The notes under the pieces: model-generated
The model's input: only the letters and a program-made list of their open reading frames with translations
What the model was told of the DNA's origin: nothing
Databases searched by the model: none
Assembly (NCBI GenBank): GCA_020736575.1
Contig: JAGPYM010000056.1
Location: 62,001 to 126,000, forward strand
Source: Thelonectria olida
Taxonomy: Eukaryota > Ascomycota > Sordariomycetes > Hypocreales > Nectriaceae
Direction of reading: 5' to 3'
DNA: 64,000 nt
Translations under genes and position numbers: made by a program
In this document: positions 21,188 to 32,230 of the stretch, piece after piece
Layout of the letters: the number at the start of each line of letters is the position of its first letter
Position numbering within the stretch: the first letter of the stretch is position 1

Positions 21188-21359
21188 TGTGCCACTGTAG
21201 AGGCGGACTCTCAGAGAAGATCTACGCGCGGGCCCGCTGCTAGTCCGCAGTACATTTTCTATGCCGACCCGAAGTACTAGGATGACCAGGGGGCGGGGCG
21301 CCTAGACTCAAAAGGGACTGACAGGGAGTTTTGCAACAGTCCCCCTATCGCCCACCGTA

Positions 21360-21882
21360 GGTAGCCCACGACGAGCATCATACCAACCCCGACCTCTCTC
21401 ACGATTCTTCGAACACTCTCGGCTCCATGCCTTGACCATGACTTTCTCCATTAATGCTCTCCAGTATCTGCCGGATAGCATGCATCCGCCAGCTCAACAC
21501 ATGTCCCCCTTATCGAGGCCAGGCTTTCCCGGCTCTACGGTGGCTGTGGAGATATTTTCCCACCCCACAGCTTCTCAGTGGTCGTTGTCCGACCTTTGGA
21601 CATAATGACGTGTCTGGATTCTCGGCGAAGGATGTCGCTGGGGAAGCTATCAAGACTGGCGTTGGCAAGCTCCTCTTTTATCTTCAGTCTGCCATGATCA
21701 AGTTGGACTTTACCCCTGGCCGGCCCCGGTCCTCGTCTGTGCCCGTCATCGCGTGAATTGCTCGAAGTCGCTCTTCTTCATACCTGGCACTCAATGTCTT
21801 CCCGTGGTATGTCAGGTCCTCATCCTTAATGAGGACGAAAGGCATAGAGAACCACATTTTGCGGTGTTCGTGACGTCTTGGT
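21360..21882. other. Unassigned flank of hAT copy 1 with a diverged repeat
   Basis: The sequence at about 21440-21590 resembles 47470-47640 (shared order CAGTATCTGC-GGAT, CATCCG-CAGCTC, GGCTATG/GGCTGTGGAGAT), so it is an old dispersed repeat. No protein family was recognised. It ends in GTCTTGGT (21875-21882), the left target flank of the hAT element. Confidence 0.4.
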
Positions 21883-24800
21883 CAGCGCTGCCCACAGATC
21901 AAATGCAATCAAACAAACTGCCAAACAAATCAATCAAATATGCCAAAATCTTATTTCAAATCAAACAAATCCAAAACTCTGGATTTGAAATAACATTTGA
22001 TATATTTGATACATGATATATGATTAATGGTCGAATCTGCCAGGCTGTCGAGCGTGTCTTTGCAGCTTACCCGGAACCTGGTGGATGTCAGGGCCTGGTG
22101 AGCGGATCTGGCCAATCAGAGTCATTACTCACACCTTTCATTAGTGTGCTACCCCCAGCAGGGCCTTCAAGCTGGCTAAAGAGAAGGTAGCTTCTTAACT
22201 TTCACGTCCCTCGCCCCTACAACATCAAACCGCGTCGGTGCCAGTCTGTTTACCTCTCCTCGACGCGTGCCATTCCTTACCGATCGACGCCTAACCCGAT
22301 GGAATCCAACGACATCATGCTTCCTTCTCCACCCTCCGCCTTTGCTCTTCTCCGCCCACCGAGAAATCTGGCAAGTCAATTCGAGCTGACGACGCGGGTG
22401 GCTTCACCAGACCACCCTACTGTTGCAGATCTTCCGCGAGCAGGATGGAGGAACAAACGATATGTTTTGGAAGAGTCCTTGTCCCGGAAAGGCTCGAAGG
22501 GCCGGAAGAGCTGGATCAAGCGCCATGGATTTTTTCTCGTTGAGATCGACACTAACGACAGTCCGTTGAGTCCTTACTGGGCCTGTCGTTTGTGCGACGC
22601 GAAGAGTCAGCCCGAGTTCTTCGCCGCTGCTGCTACGAGTTCGGCAGCTGACCACCTCCGCAAGTATGAGAATGTGACGTCGCGAGCTTGAGCATCATTG
22701 ACCACATGTAGGTCCCACAGGATCTTCGAGAGCAGTCAAGGCGCCGACACAGACCCGTCAACCGATGAATCTGAACGGCCCAAGCGACGGCGCTTGCACT
22801 ACAGCGCCGTACCGCGTGCTAGAGTCAAGATGATCCGAGAACTGAGCCTAGGACTTCTGATCAACACCAATGTTCCTTTTTCTTTCTTTAGCGATACATT
22901 CTTTCAGCAACTCGCCTGGCAACTTGACCCTCACCTATCTGACCAGATACCATGGAGCCGGCAATCGATGGGCCGTTTGCTGGATGACATGTACGAGTCT
23001 AAGAAGGATGAGGTCAAGCAGGAGCTCTCAGATGCCCTTACCAGAATCCATCTAGGGTTCGACCTGTGGACATCACCCAATCGGCACGCTGTCATGGCAG
23101 TCACAGCTCATTTTCTTGACCGCCAGGGCAAGCACCAGTCGCGCCTACTGGCACTCCGTCGTCAGCTCGGATGTCACAGCGGGGAAAATCTCGCGGTGAC
23201 GCTTGGGCAAGTTGTGCGTGAATGGAGGATAGAGGATCGAGTTGGAACAGTGACCTCGGACAACGCATCTTCGAACGATAGCTGTCTTCTGAACTTCTAC
23301 GGAGATCTCGACGCAGAGATGGGCCCGGCGGACGTTCGGGCCAGACGTATGCGCTGCTATGGACATATCTTGAACCTGGTTGCTCGTGCTTTCCTCTACG
23401 GCGAAGATTTCGAGGCTTTCGAGGCCGAATCGCAGGTCTTCGACCTTCTCGGCCGGCGCGAGGATGACCTACGACACTGGAGAAAGAAAGGGCCGGTGGG
23501 AAAGCTCCACAATGTTGTCAAGTTCATCAGATCTTCCCCTCAGAGGTGTGAGCTCTTTAAGAGGATCTCACGCGAGAACGACGAAGCACAAGAATATCTC
23601 CTGGCGAGTGAGTCGACGGCAGAGCTAGAGGTCGTCATGAACAACGACACGAGATGGAACTCCACTTATCTCATGATCTCTCGAGCGCTCGTCAAGCAGG
23701 GAGACATCAGGGCGTTCTTGGTCCATCCAGAGGTGGAGAAATGGCTACCCGAGGCCGACATGTTGAAGGGGGATGACTGGAGACTTTTGGCAGAAATCAA
23801 ACATATCCTTGAGCCATTCTACCTGCAAACTATGAGAACGCAGGGTTGGGGCAGCGAGGGAGGTAATGGACGACTCTGGGAGGTGATGACAGGCATGGAA
23901 TACTTGCTGGAACACCTTGAGGATCGGAAGCTATTCTATCATGCTGTTCCAGACGAGGCAGCCGGAGAGAATACCAACTCGCAGGTCGAGCTAGCCCGAG
24001 GGCGACCAGACCGAAATCGGCAGCTTCCTGCTAGATTTAGGGATTGCGAGATGGACATACATCCGCGAAAGTCAATGCAAAGCTCCTTGCCAGGTCGTGG
24101 CTCGGGACAATGTGATGATGGATTAGGCAAGCCATCAGGATCATCGGGAGTTGACGACATGGGAAAGGATCACCGATGCTATCTGAGACTCTCCATCATC
24201 ACCGCCTGGCAGAAACTCAATGAATACTATACCAAGCTTGGAGAGTCACCGTTGTTTGCCGCATCCATCATTCTCCACCCATCACTGGGCATGAGCTATC
24301 TGGAGGTGAATTGGGCGTCGGAAGAACAGCTTGTGTGGGTGAGGGACGCCAAAATTGGACTATCTGACTACCTGGACCGCTGGTACCGCTGCAACCGGCC
24401 GGTGGACGAGCAGCGAGGGGCAATTGTTGAGACTACGGCATCCCCAAGCGTGCCGCAGAGAACGCCGGTAGACAGTATGTTCAAGCAGTGGGTGAAGAGC
24501 AGGACAGCGAAGACTACAGTGATGGGAAGTGAGCTTGAGCGGTATCTGCGGCTAGAGCCGCAAGAGACTGAGGATCCAATCGAGTGGTGGATGACTCACC
24601 AGGGACAATTCCCGATGGTCAGCCAGTTGGCTCTCGATATACTCGCGATACCGGCGATGGCAACTGATTGCGAGAGGTCGTTCAGCCTCGCCAAGTTGAC
24701 GCTGACGTCGCAGAGGCTTTCGATGACGACGGAAACATTGGAGAAGTTGCAATGCCTGAAGAATTGGGTCAGACATGGTGCGGTGAAGCTGGGGGCGACA

Positions 24801-24984
24801 GCAAGTGGGGGAGACGAGGTCAAGTGGGAGATTGGACATAGTAGCATGGAGAGCATAGAGGGTAAGATTTGAAATATTTGAAATATTTGAATAAATATTT
24901 CAATCAACAAATCCAGCGTTGAGGGTTGCCAAATATCTCAAATATGACCCCGGATTTGATTTGTTTGATTTGAGGGCAGCGCTG
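21883..24984 (+). mobile_element. hAT transposon, copy 1
   Basis: This 3102-bp element has ends CAGCGCTGCCC followed by subterminal AAATC/GATTTG repeats on both sides. An identical copy lies inverted at 49788-52889. The left flank is GTCTTGGT and the right flank GTCGAAGT, so it lacks a perfect 8-bp duplication. The missing partner of GTCTTGGT is found beside the other copy (see findings). The interior encodes one intact transposase with one intron. Confidence 0.95.
22299..24872 (+). CDS. hAT-family transposase, copy 1
   Basis: Two exons, 22299-22663 and 22712-24872 (48-bp intron, GTATGA to TGTAG), encode 841 aa. A BED-type zinc finger is visible at the exon junction: CRLC about residue 96, then HLRKSH formed across the splice. 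The middle holds the RNase H-like catalytic region (HLGFDLWTSPNRHAVMAVTA, TVTSDNASSNDSCLLN, RCYGHILNLVARAFL, NNDTRWNSTYLM). The C-terminus is the hAT dimerisation domain (WWMTHQGQFPMVSQLALDIL, AMATDCERSFSLAKL, LQCLKNWVRHG). No stop or frameshift is present and the other copy encodes the same protein, so both may be active. Confidence 0.93.
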
Positions 24985-25449
24985 GTCGAAGTATCGCTCC
25001 CTTCCCTCTTTGATGTTGTAGTAATGAAATAAAGGGGATAGTTTTATTGGGGTTGCCTCACGTGATGACCACACTGCAGAATAGGCTCCCCGCCTTGGAG
25101 GGCTTACTGAGGGGTTCTTCCCCTCCTGCAACTGCCTCATGGGAGTCAATTGCTCGCCTCTGCAAGTAGCTCGTCATCTCTCACGCAGTCAAGACTCGAT
25201 TCTTCCCTCCCACCTTCCCTCTGTATATAGAACCACTGCAATATACAGACACTTGCCTCCCTACAGGGGAGCGCAGACGGGGCTCTCTCTGACGCTACGG
25301 TTTAACGCGTTTACGCATAAGACCACAGCGACAGGTGACCCGTTACGGCCAAACCACATACACGCTGTCCCTCTTGACTGCGTGAGGTCACCAATAAATG
25401 GTTCTTTAAGACAGGATATACAAACGGCACATGAAAACCGCGTGAGACG
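24985..25449. other. Right flank of hAT copy 1, no gene recognised
   Basis: This begins with GTCGAAGT next to the hAT end. It includes an LTR-like stretch with TGTATATAGAACC and ATATACAGACACTTG at about 25220-25260, but no LTR start, duplication or partner was found. A plus frame at 25139-25504 is unrecognised. Confidence 0.35.
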
Positions 25450-26675
25450 TGAAGAGAAATACCAACTATATCTGCTAAATAATTGGCCGGATTGGACACC
25501 ATGAAGCTCCTTAGACCTAGATTGACATAAGTATTAGGTGGAATTGACCTGAGTCGAGTGTATGCATGGGTTACTGAAAAGCCACCTCAAGAGATCCACA
25601 TTAGATCTATTCGAAGCATGGAGAGCGATCAAACAAGCGCTGTTCAACCAACTTGCAGAGTTAAAGTCCAACCAAGCTAAACAGCAAATTCGGACACCAA
25701 TCGAACTATCTGGACCACTCTACCATGCAGTACGTGGTTGGGTATCACTCGAAGCTTTGAGAAAAGTCGAAGAACAACGGAAGCTTTTGACGAAAAGGAA
25801 CCCAATTCCATCGCCAAATTGTACGGGTTCTTTTTCTCGGTCCCAAGGGCTACCTTGTTTTCATAAACTAGAAGGTTTACCACTTCGTCTTTACCCCATT
25901 CAAGCGTTCGAAGGGAACATAGCGGGTTCGAGATAGTTGAAACAGCAATAACGCCTAAAACACCGCCTATATGTAGCAAATGCCATATGTTAGGTCACGC
26001 AAGGAACTCGAAACTGTGTCCCCTACGATACACAGAGCTGAGATCACGGCTATTTGCGACTTCACAACAACTGCCGCCAGAGTCAATTGCAGAACAGCCT
26101 CGGGTCCAACCAGCTATCACTTCGGAGCCAGTATTCCCGGTAACCACTATTGAATCGTCGATTCAACCTTCCATGGAAACCATGCCTCGGCCGCCTACAC
26201 CACCTGTTCGCACGCCTTCGCCTTCACCGAACCGGGTTCCATCTCGGCCACTGAATTACGATGATCCAAGGGCTATTTACCAGAGATATATTACAGCGAG
26301 AGATGCTTGGTATAAAGCTCAGCCTCCTGGAACCTATGTGAACAATCAACTGTACCGAAAAGCAATGGGTTTGCCGTTACGATATGACAAGAAAGCTACG
26401 AATGGTGCCTGGATTACAAACAGATGACTAAACTGTGTGTGACCTCAACAGGCTCGAGAGACTGGAAAAGAGAAGAGATGATGGCTTACTTGGACTGGGA
26501 CAAGTCAGAAAATGATCGTATTGATGCTCAAGTGGCTCTGGAGTCGGAAAACGGTCTATCCAATAGGAGAGGTATGGGCGAGCTTTGGAGGAGGGCCGAG
26601 CAAGACAGTGAGGAACAACAAGCTCTTCATTCGGCTAGAGAAAAGGACGATGATTGTATCGTAGTTCAGTCATAG
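25450..26675 (+). pseudogene. Mutator-like transposase relic (C-terminal part and tail ORF)
   Basis: The frame at 25562-25936 starts MHGLLKSHLKRSTLDLFEAW and contains IRTPIELSGPLYHAVRGWVS and GLPCFHKLEGLPLRLYPIQA, matching the region after the catalytic core of fungal Mutator-like (Hop-type) transposases. The preceding codons read T-stop-V-E where these proteins have TSRVE, suggesting a CGA-to-TGA change. After a frameshift near 25930 comes a zinc-knuckle-like CSKCHMLGHARNSKLC. A Pro-rich linker and a tail follow (ITARDAWYKAQPPGTYVNNQ; GSRDWKREEMMAYLDWDKSE) in two overlapping frames ending at 26675. The N-terminal and catalytic halves are missing. I infer an old, dead fragment. Confidence 0.65.
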
Positions 26676-27045
26676 AGATCAATGTATTCGACGAAGATCC
26701 AGCGATCGCGACCCGTTGAGCGTTCCGATAACGGAAGGCTCGTAACCTATTTAGGAAGAGCGACGGGTACCCGTCAAATTTTGTCGGCCTATTGGGCCCC
26801 GTGCATTTGATATGGATCCATATGTGAATCCATATGTGGATTTTCGTGGAGTGGCTTTGAACCCTGGCGACCTGGTTGTCCTCGACTTCGCAGGCGCTAG
26901 TTCAGACTCGCAGGGATCCTATCTTAGGCCCCCAGGGTTCTTTTCATGCAAAGATGGGGTGGTTATTTCCAAAAGTTTCCAATCGGAACCTTTTAAACTC
27001 AACAATAATTATGCTGACTTTGCACAACTCTCACTCGTCTAAGTA
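26676..27045. other. Spacer between Mutator-like relic and Fot1-like element
   Basis: A 76-aa plus frame (26812-27042) is open but unrecognised. The phrase TCCATATGTGAATCCATATG repeats a CCATATGTG unit. The right edge supplies the TA target of the Fot1-like element. Confidence 0.4.
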
Positions 27046-28922
27046 AGTCAGACCACCCACTTACGGATCAGGGGTCTAACGGACCGGCCCACTTACAACC
27101 GCGTCAACCACAACGCGTCTCAAGCCACACGCGTTTCTTCTTCCTACAACACTCTATTGGCCAATTTGACCTTTCTAACCTTATTTTCATGCCTAAATAC
27201 AGCCAGAAAGACCTTAAAGAGGCAATTGAAGATGCCAAAAGCGGCACTTCAATACGGCGAGCAGCCTATCAGCACGGCGTTCCTTACTCAACCCTACGCA
27301 GCCGGCTTCGCGGCAGGCCGACCCGCAACGAAGCCCACGAATGGCAGCAATTGCTTCCTAAGTCTCAGGAAGACCTACTCTGTGATTTGCTTGTCACACA
27401 AGATAAGCTAGGCATGCCGTTGACTCATGCCCAAATCCGGAAGTTGGCGATTTCCTTGTTGGGCGAAAACGGCCACAACCAACAGATCGGAAAGTACTGG
27501 GTTACTGGGTTCCTGCGCCGCAACAAGCGAATTAAAACACTCAAATTAAAGGGAATTGACCGGAAAAGGATAGAAGGGTCTCGGCCTGATCTTATTCGCC
27601 GGTTCTTTAGCCTATTAGACCAACCAGGTGTAAAATCGATCCCCCCACGCAACCGTTGGAACTTCGACGAAACTGGAGTTTTCCAAGGGCTCGGAACCAA
27701 CGGGCTTGTTGTTGGCTAATCACAGCTTCGATCGACGATTAAGAAACAGCCTCTTGATCTTAATTGGATAACGATTATTGAGGCTATTTCCGCAACTGGA
27801 AGTTGCCTTAGCCCATTGGTCATATTCAAAGACAAAGACATACAACACCAGTGGTTTCCAGAGGAATTGGACTATTTGGCTAATTGGCAATTTACAACCT
27901 CTGAAAAGGGCTAGACCAATGACGAGATTGGGCTTGAATGGCTGAAAAAGGTCTTCCTTTCGGGCTCAAAACCTGCAAAGACTAATGAGAAGAGGCTTCT
28001 TATCCTAGATGGGCATGGATCACATATAACGCCTGATTTTATGCGTATTTGTGTGACCAATAGGGTTCATTTACTCTATTTGCCACCTCACACAAGCCAC
28101 GTTCTTCAGCCTCTCGATATATCAGTCTTTGGGCCGCTGAAAGCTGCATATCGAGCTGCACTGACACTAGCCAATCCCCTCGCAGATGTTGGCCCAACTA
28201 GGAAAGAAGACTTTCTCAATTGCTATTTTCAGGCTAGGAAGAAGGCAATTACTACTCACAATGCCCTTTCTGGTTGGAAAGGAGCCGGGTTGTGGCCAAT
28301 CAACATGTTAAAGCAGATGGGTAGTAAATTCGTTATTGACAACCCAGACGACTCAATTACGGTCCAATCAGAAGCTCCTATTTCCCCAAAAAGGAATCAG
28401 AGGTCCGAAATCATCCCTTTTACAACCCCTAGTCATTCAAAGGATGTTACGCAATTGGTCCGTTCTCACAAGCAGGAAATCTACAACAGCCCAACCACAA
28501 GACTGCTTTTACGGACTATTAACAGAGGGTTTGATAAGCTCCACTTACGAATTATCCAATTGGAAGACCAAGTTGTATCTCTAACTAGGAAATTAGGCCA
28601 GTCAAAGGCTAAGAAGAGAGGAAGAGTTTATAAAGAGCCAAATAGTCTTTTTACAGCTATTCGAAATGTAAGGCAGGCAAGGAGGCGAATTAGAACACCT
28701 GAGGTAGAAGATTCAGAATAGCTTGTTTTTCCTTTGTTCTAGCTGGTTAGTTTTATGATATTTTGAAATTTTATTAGTTATTATATATAAAAACCTTTTA
28801 AATGAACAAATTGGGCCTCTTGGTTGCTGTTTTATATGCATTTGAAGTCATAGGTTGATTTTAGCTATCATGTAAGTGGGCCGGTCCGTTAGACCCCTGA
28901 TCCGTAAGTGGGTGGTCTGACT
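27046..28922 (+). mobile_element. Fot1-like (pogo) transposon with perfect 51-bp inverted ends
   Basis: The element is 1877 bp, close to Fot1. Its ends start AGTCAGACCACCCACTTACG and are identical over 51 bp in inverted orientation. TA flanks both sides (27044-27045, 28923-28924). The single transposase frame has two in-frame stops, so the copy is not autonomous, although its ends would still be recognisable to a related transposase. It lies just upstream of a decayed seven-helix gene. Confidence 0.95.
27189..28721 (+). pseudogene. Fot1-type transposase with two in-frame stops
   Basis: This 511-codon frame starts MPKYSQKDLKEAIEDAKSG (psq-type HTH), followed by a CENP-B HTH region and a DDE core: D in WNFDETGVFQGLG, D in LLILDGHGSHIT and D in QPLDISVFGPLK. 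All three catalytic residues remain. Stops interrupt it at TAA 27717-27719 (after GTNGLVVG) and TAG 27912-27914 (after TTSEKG, where relatives have Trp). The second is a TGG-to-TAG change consistent with RIP. The tail is a coiled, basic region. Confidence 0.88.
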
Positions 28923-28941
28923 TATCTCGTTGCAACCTCCG

Positions 28942-30059
28942 ATGAAGGCTCGCGGCTTCGGTTCCGGGGTTGACGGCCACTCCCAAATATCCCTGACCAT
29001 CGTCATCGTCTTCCTTGCAATCTCCTTTACAATGTCATCGAGCTCAACTGCATCATCTGGGGGACATTCAAACGTTATGCCGGGCTGTACTTTTGGACCT
29101 TCCTGATCGCCACTTGGGGCATTCCCTTGTACTGTGCGGGCTTCCTCATCAAGTACTTCGGGTCCCCGTCGCTGGGTTACTTTTCTTGCACGTTGATTGT
29201 GATCGGCTGGGTGTGCATGGTCACCGGTCAGTCAATGGTGCTTTGGTCCCGGCTGCATTTGGTTCTGCGGAACCGAAAACGTCTCAGGCTGATCTTATGG
29301 ATGATTATCACCGACAGAATTATCTGCCATGGCGCTATCATCCCTATGGTCTATGGTTCTTTCTCTAGTAGCCCTGAGATGTGGCAGAGGCCCTATTCTA
29401 TTATGGAAAAGATCCAGGTCACTATCTTCTTTCTCCAAGAAATCATCTTATCCAGTTTCTACATTATCGAAACGGTCAAGCTTATGAGGCTCGAACGGTC
29501 TATGGGGAACACCAGGTCAAGTCGCCGTTTGATGAAGCACCTTGTCCTTGTTAACATCCTCATCATCATCCTCGATATTACCATCCTAGGTCTTGAGTAT
29601 GCGAACCAATACGAGTATCAGTCATCGTACAAGTCCGTTGTCTACAGCACAAAGCTGAAACTGGAGTTCACCATTCTAAATCGCCTCGTCGAAATGACGA
29701 CCGGAAGCAAGAATGCCAGCTCTGGCCCACGAAGTCGAAGCCATAACACAGTTAATAACACTAGTATCCCCCAGGAAACTTTCACTGGCGAAGCAGATGG
29801 CAAGCCTAATAGCGTCTCATATCAAGCATATGCCATGGCAGGTAGCGAAGGCTCTAGTAATGGAGCACAGATATCGCCGACTCGGAATGACAATAGGGTC
29901 ATGATGACGACTGAGATTATCCTCCACCGGGAGGAAAGACAGCATGATGAGACGGGGAGCAGAAAGTCATCGGCCGACTCAACGACTGGAGCGGCGAAGG
30001 CATATGACGGGGAGTCGAAGACGTCTTCCGAGGTCCATCTGGCAACTCGCGGTTTCTAA
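28942..30059 (+). pseudogene. Seven-helix fungal membrane protein (DUF7703-like), one frameshift
   Basis: ATG 28942 opens MKARGFGSGVDGHSQISLTI, which enters the first helix. Near 29030 the frame breaks, and one base later it resumes as YNVIELNCIIWGTFKRYAGL and runs to 30059. About seven hydrophobic helices are visible, then VVYSTKLKLEFTILNRLVEM at the end of helix 7, and a polar Ser/Thr-rich cytoplasmic tail of about 110 residues. This pattern fits a fungal family of unknown function listed, as I recall, as DUF7703. A deletion of one T at the break would explain the shift, and a sequencing error is possible. The start is only 18 bp from the Fot1-like element, so its promoter has probably been displaced. 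Confidence 0.65.
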
Positions 30060-30226
30060 TAGGACAGAATGCGGTCTCTTTACTTGGGAATACCCTCCAA
30101 TTCTATCGTCTACATACTATAACCATTTTTTGAATATATTTTGCTAATAATGATGATTTTGATTCTCCACACGCTTCTTCCAGAGACCAAAATTTGACGT
30201 AAACCTCGCCAAGCGCCAGGGGTAAT

Positions 30227-30379
30227 TGTTGGAGATCACAAGTGTGAGGCGACCAAGTCGGTGGCAAGGTGTTGAAGAAGGTGGAACATTCCACAGAGAT
30301 TGTGCCTGTACATAAATAGTAGTTCTCCTACTGCACATTTAGCATAAAAAATAGCAATTAGAATCTTCTCATTTCAACA
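30227..30379 (+). repeat. Solo copia-type LTR without matching target duplication
   Basis: This 153-bp segment begins TGTTGGAGATCACAAG and ends TCTCATTTCAACA. It is the sister of the solo LTR at 11555-11707, in opposite orientation. Flanks are GTAAT on the left and GATAT on the right, so there is no clean 5-bp duplication. Confidence 0.8.
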
Positions 30380-30921
30380 GATATATGATGGCATTATTGA
30401 ACGAAGGAAGGATATGCATGAGATGAGAGTGGGAGACGACTACTGGACTGGCCTTTGTTTTCCTTTTTGTTTTGGGATTGCTCACCTCAACTCTGGAGCG
30501 TCGGAGTTTCAGATACCTCGGTACGATATATCATTGTCACTGCTCAATGACACGAATACAAGGGAAACGATCACTCTTTTGAACCAACTGCTGCCTTCCG
30601 CAGCCGTGTCGTGCTTTTTTGTAGTGTACAAATTCGATTCCTTTTTGAGGGACCATTCCCTCCCCCCATGACAGTTTGAGTAAAACAATACTCTCTCGCC
30701 TTTCCAGGCGAACAGTTTCGATGTCCCAGGTTTGTTCCATAATTCCTCGTTCCATTTTGGTTCCTTTTGAGGCTTCCTTCCCCAGCGGGGTTCTGTTCCC
30801 ACAATCCCTTCTCCACTTTGATCCGCCCCGGCCGATGAGCATCACGGCGTGCCTCCCCATAAGGTACTTTTCGGTTGAATAAAGAATAAAGTGTTTTTGC
30901 TTGTTTTTGCATTGCTTTTAA
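30380..30921. other. Unassigned spacer
   Basis: Open frames on both strands are short and overlapping and none is recognised. It should hold the 3' side of the small decayed gene at 30922-31268. Confidence 0.4.
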
Positions 30922-31268
30922 TTATCGCTCCGTGAAACCAGGCCCAGTCTTGACGCCGTCGATACAAGCCATGTGCATGGCGTGCTTGTGGTCTTCCTTG
31001 CTCTAGCTCTGGCGGCGCTCAAAGACGGGCGTCCAGCTGTTTGTGCGGCGCATGGCGCGAGCGGCGTCGGCTTCGGCGTGGGCGCTCATGCGGCGAGGGC
31101 GGCTAGTGGAATGGTTAGCTAGATGGTATAGAGATGGAAGATGGGATGCGGACCTTTGGTGCGGAGAGGATCAAAGGGAATTTCGGGTTCGGAGGAGGAT
31201 TCGAAGGAGAGGGGTTCTTCGGTGGTGAGCTCTTTTATAATTTCGCCCTCGATTACTTTGTTCATCAT
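30922..31268 (-). pseudogene. Decayed small conserved fungal protein (RRQSWSKED type)
   Basis: On the minus strand ATG 31268 opens VIEGEIIKELTTEEPLSFES and IPFDPLRTK. A second open segment reads RRMSAHAEADAARAMRRTNS, RRQS, then a TAG, then SKEDHKHAMHM and IDGVKTGPGFTER before the stop at 30922-30924. The two parts recall a small fungal protein of about 90-100 aa of unknown function in which RRQS is followed by Trp. The TAG would be a TGG-to-TAG change. An intron is expected between PLR and RRMS (CTAAC and an ACTAG acceptor are present), but the only GT there (GTCCGC) does not give the right frame, so splicing also looks broken. Confidence 0.5.
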
Positions 31269-31849
31269 TGTTGATGTGATGATGAGTGTATAATTGGTTG
31301 ATGATAGTGTGTATGTGTAGGTTGTAGGTTTAACGATGAGCTGTCTTGTGTTCTGTCAGTATCTCGTGTCGAGCAGGAAGCAATCTCGACTTACTGGAGC
31401 GCGATGTCAAATGATTGTAAATGACAGCTTCCCTCTTCGGTACAAGGGTCCCCTATACCCATTTAAATATAAAATGCTACGATATTCCCCCATCATGATA
31501 TTGTACATCAGCAAAAACACATGCTCGCCATCATTCCCGCTGCAAGTCTCAACTCTGCGTCAACCCCACACGCCCAATCACGGGCACCACAACCACGTTC
31601 GCCACCTTTGCTGCTATATGCAGACAATTATACTGGTTGAGCGGGGAGGAAGAAAAAAGCATCGAGCCAAGCCTGGCAGGGTCAGGCGCTCAAGCAAGCC
31701 ATGTTCATCTCGTGCACCCTCACCAACATTAACAGTCGAGGAGTGCGGAGCTTTGTAACCTTACGGCTGCCTGACCAATCGCGAACACCAAGACAGCAAT
31801 GCTTTATGACACTCACTGGTGACCATTCTTCACTAGATATCGAATAAAT
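31269..31849. other. Unassigned spacer
   Basis: Probably the promoter side of the small decayed gene plus unrecognised sequence. A plus frame at 31336-31758 has no recognised family. Confidence 0.35.
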
Positions 31850-32230
31850 GCATTTAAGGAAAGCAAATACGTAGCACTCTCCTATACTTGGGAATCTTCG
31901 GAGCACGAAGAAAAACGCAGTGGCTATTACCACGTCAAAGCCAGAAATGGCTGTATTCGCCGGTCCGAAGTCCGCGATTATGTGTTTAGGCGAATCACGA
32001 AATACATGCACCTCTTTAGCTTGAACTTTCTCTAGATCGATAGAGAGTACATCACGCAGAAGCAATGCAGACAGAAAGCAATTGCACCCCACGCCCTGGA
32101 CCTGGTTTACACTCGAAGCGAACGCCCAGCTGGGTTACTTAGCTGGCCAATTACCACAACTGAGGAGCTGGAACTAGCTCTATACAATATATCAAGATTT
32201 CACAACGAACAAGTTATCCGATAAGCAGGG
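31850..32230 (+). pseudogene. HET-domain (heterokaryon incompatibility) gene fragment
   Basis: The plus frame reads KYVALSYTWESSEHEEK, then RSEVRDYVFRRITKYMHL, then NFL-stop-IDREYITQKQC, ALDLVYTRSERPAGLLSWPI and TTEELELALYNI. These are the consecutive blocks of a HET domain (LSYxWG; LxxxLxxLR; lWIDaxCInQ; M..VY..a). HET proteins trigger cell death when incompatible hyphae fuse. The stop falls on the Trp of the WID block (TGG to TAG), and neither an N-terminus nor an open C-terminal region is visible, so this is a dead fragment. Confidence 0.65.

Larger units (their letters stand above)
20070..21359. mobile_element. TIR element flanked by a GGTAGC direct repeat
   Basis: Inverted ends of roughly 33 bp start TACGG and contain GACTGTTGCAAAAC on both sides (20085-20100 and 21330-21350 in reverse). 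The sequence immediately outside each end is GGTAGC (20064-20069 and 21360-21365), a perfect 6-bp direct repeat. The interior has no transposase. It contains a run of 22 A residues and a nested palindrome-rich element. The left duplicate overlaps the end of the pogo element, so this element probably inserted at the pogo boundary. The family is not identified. Confidence 0.6.

Noticed and set aside
25020..25260. Possible LTR tail with a TATA-like box next to hAT copy 1
   Set aside because: No matching start, duplication or internal retroelement sequence could be identified.
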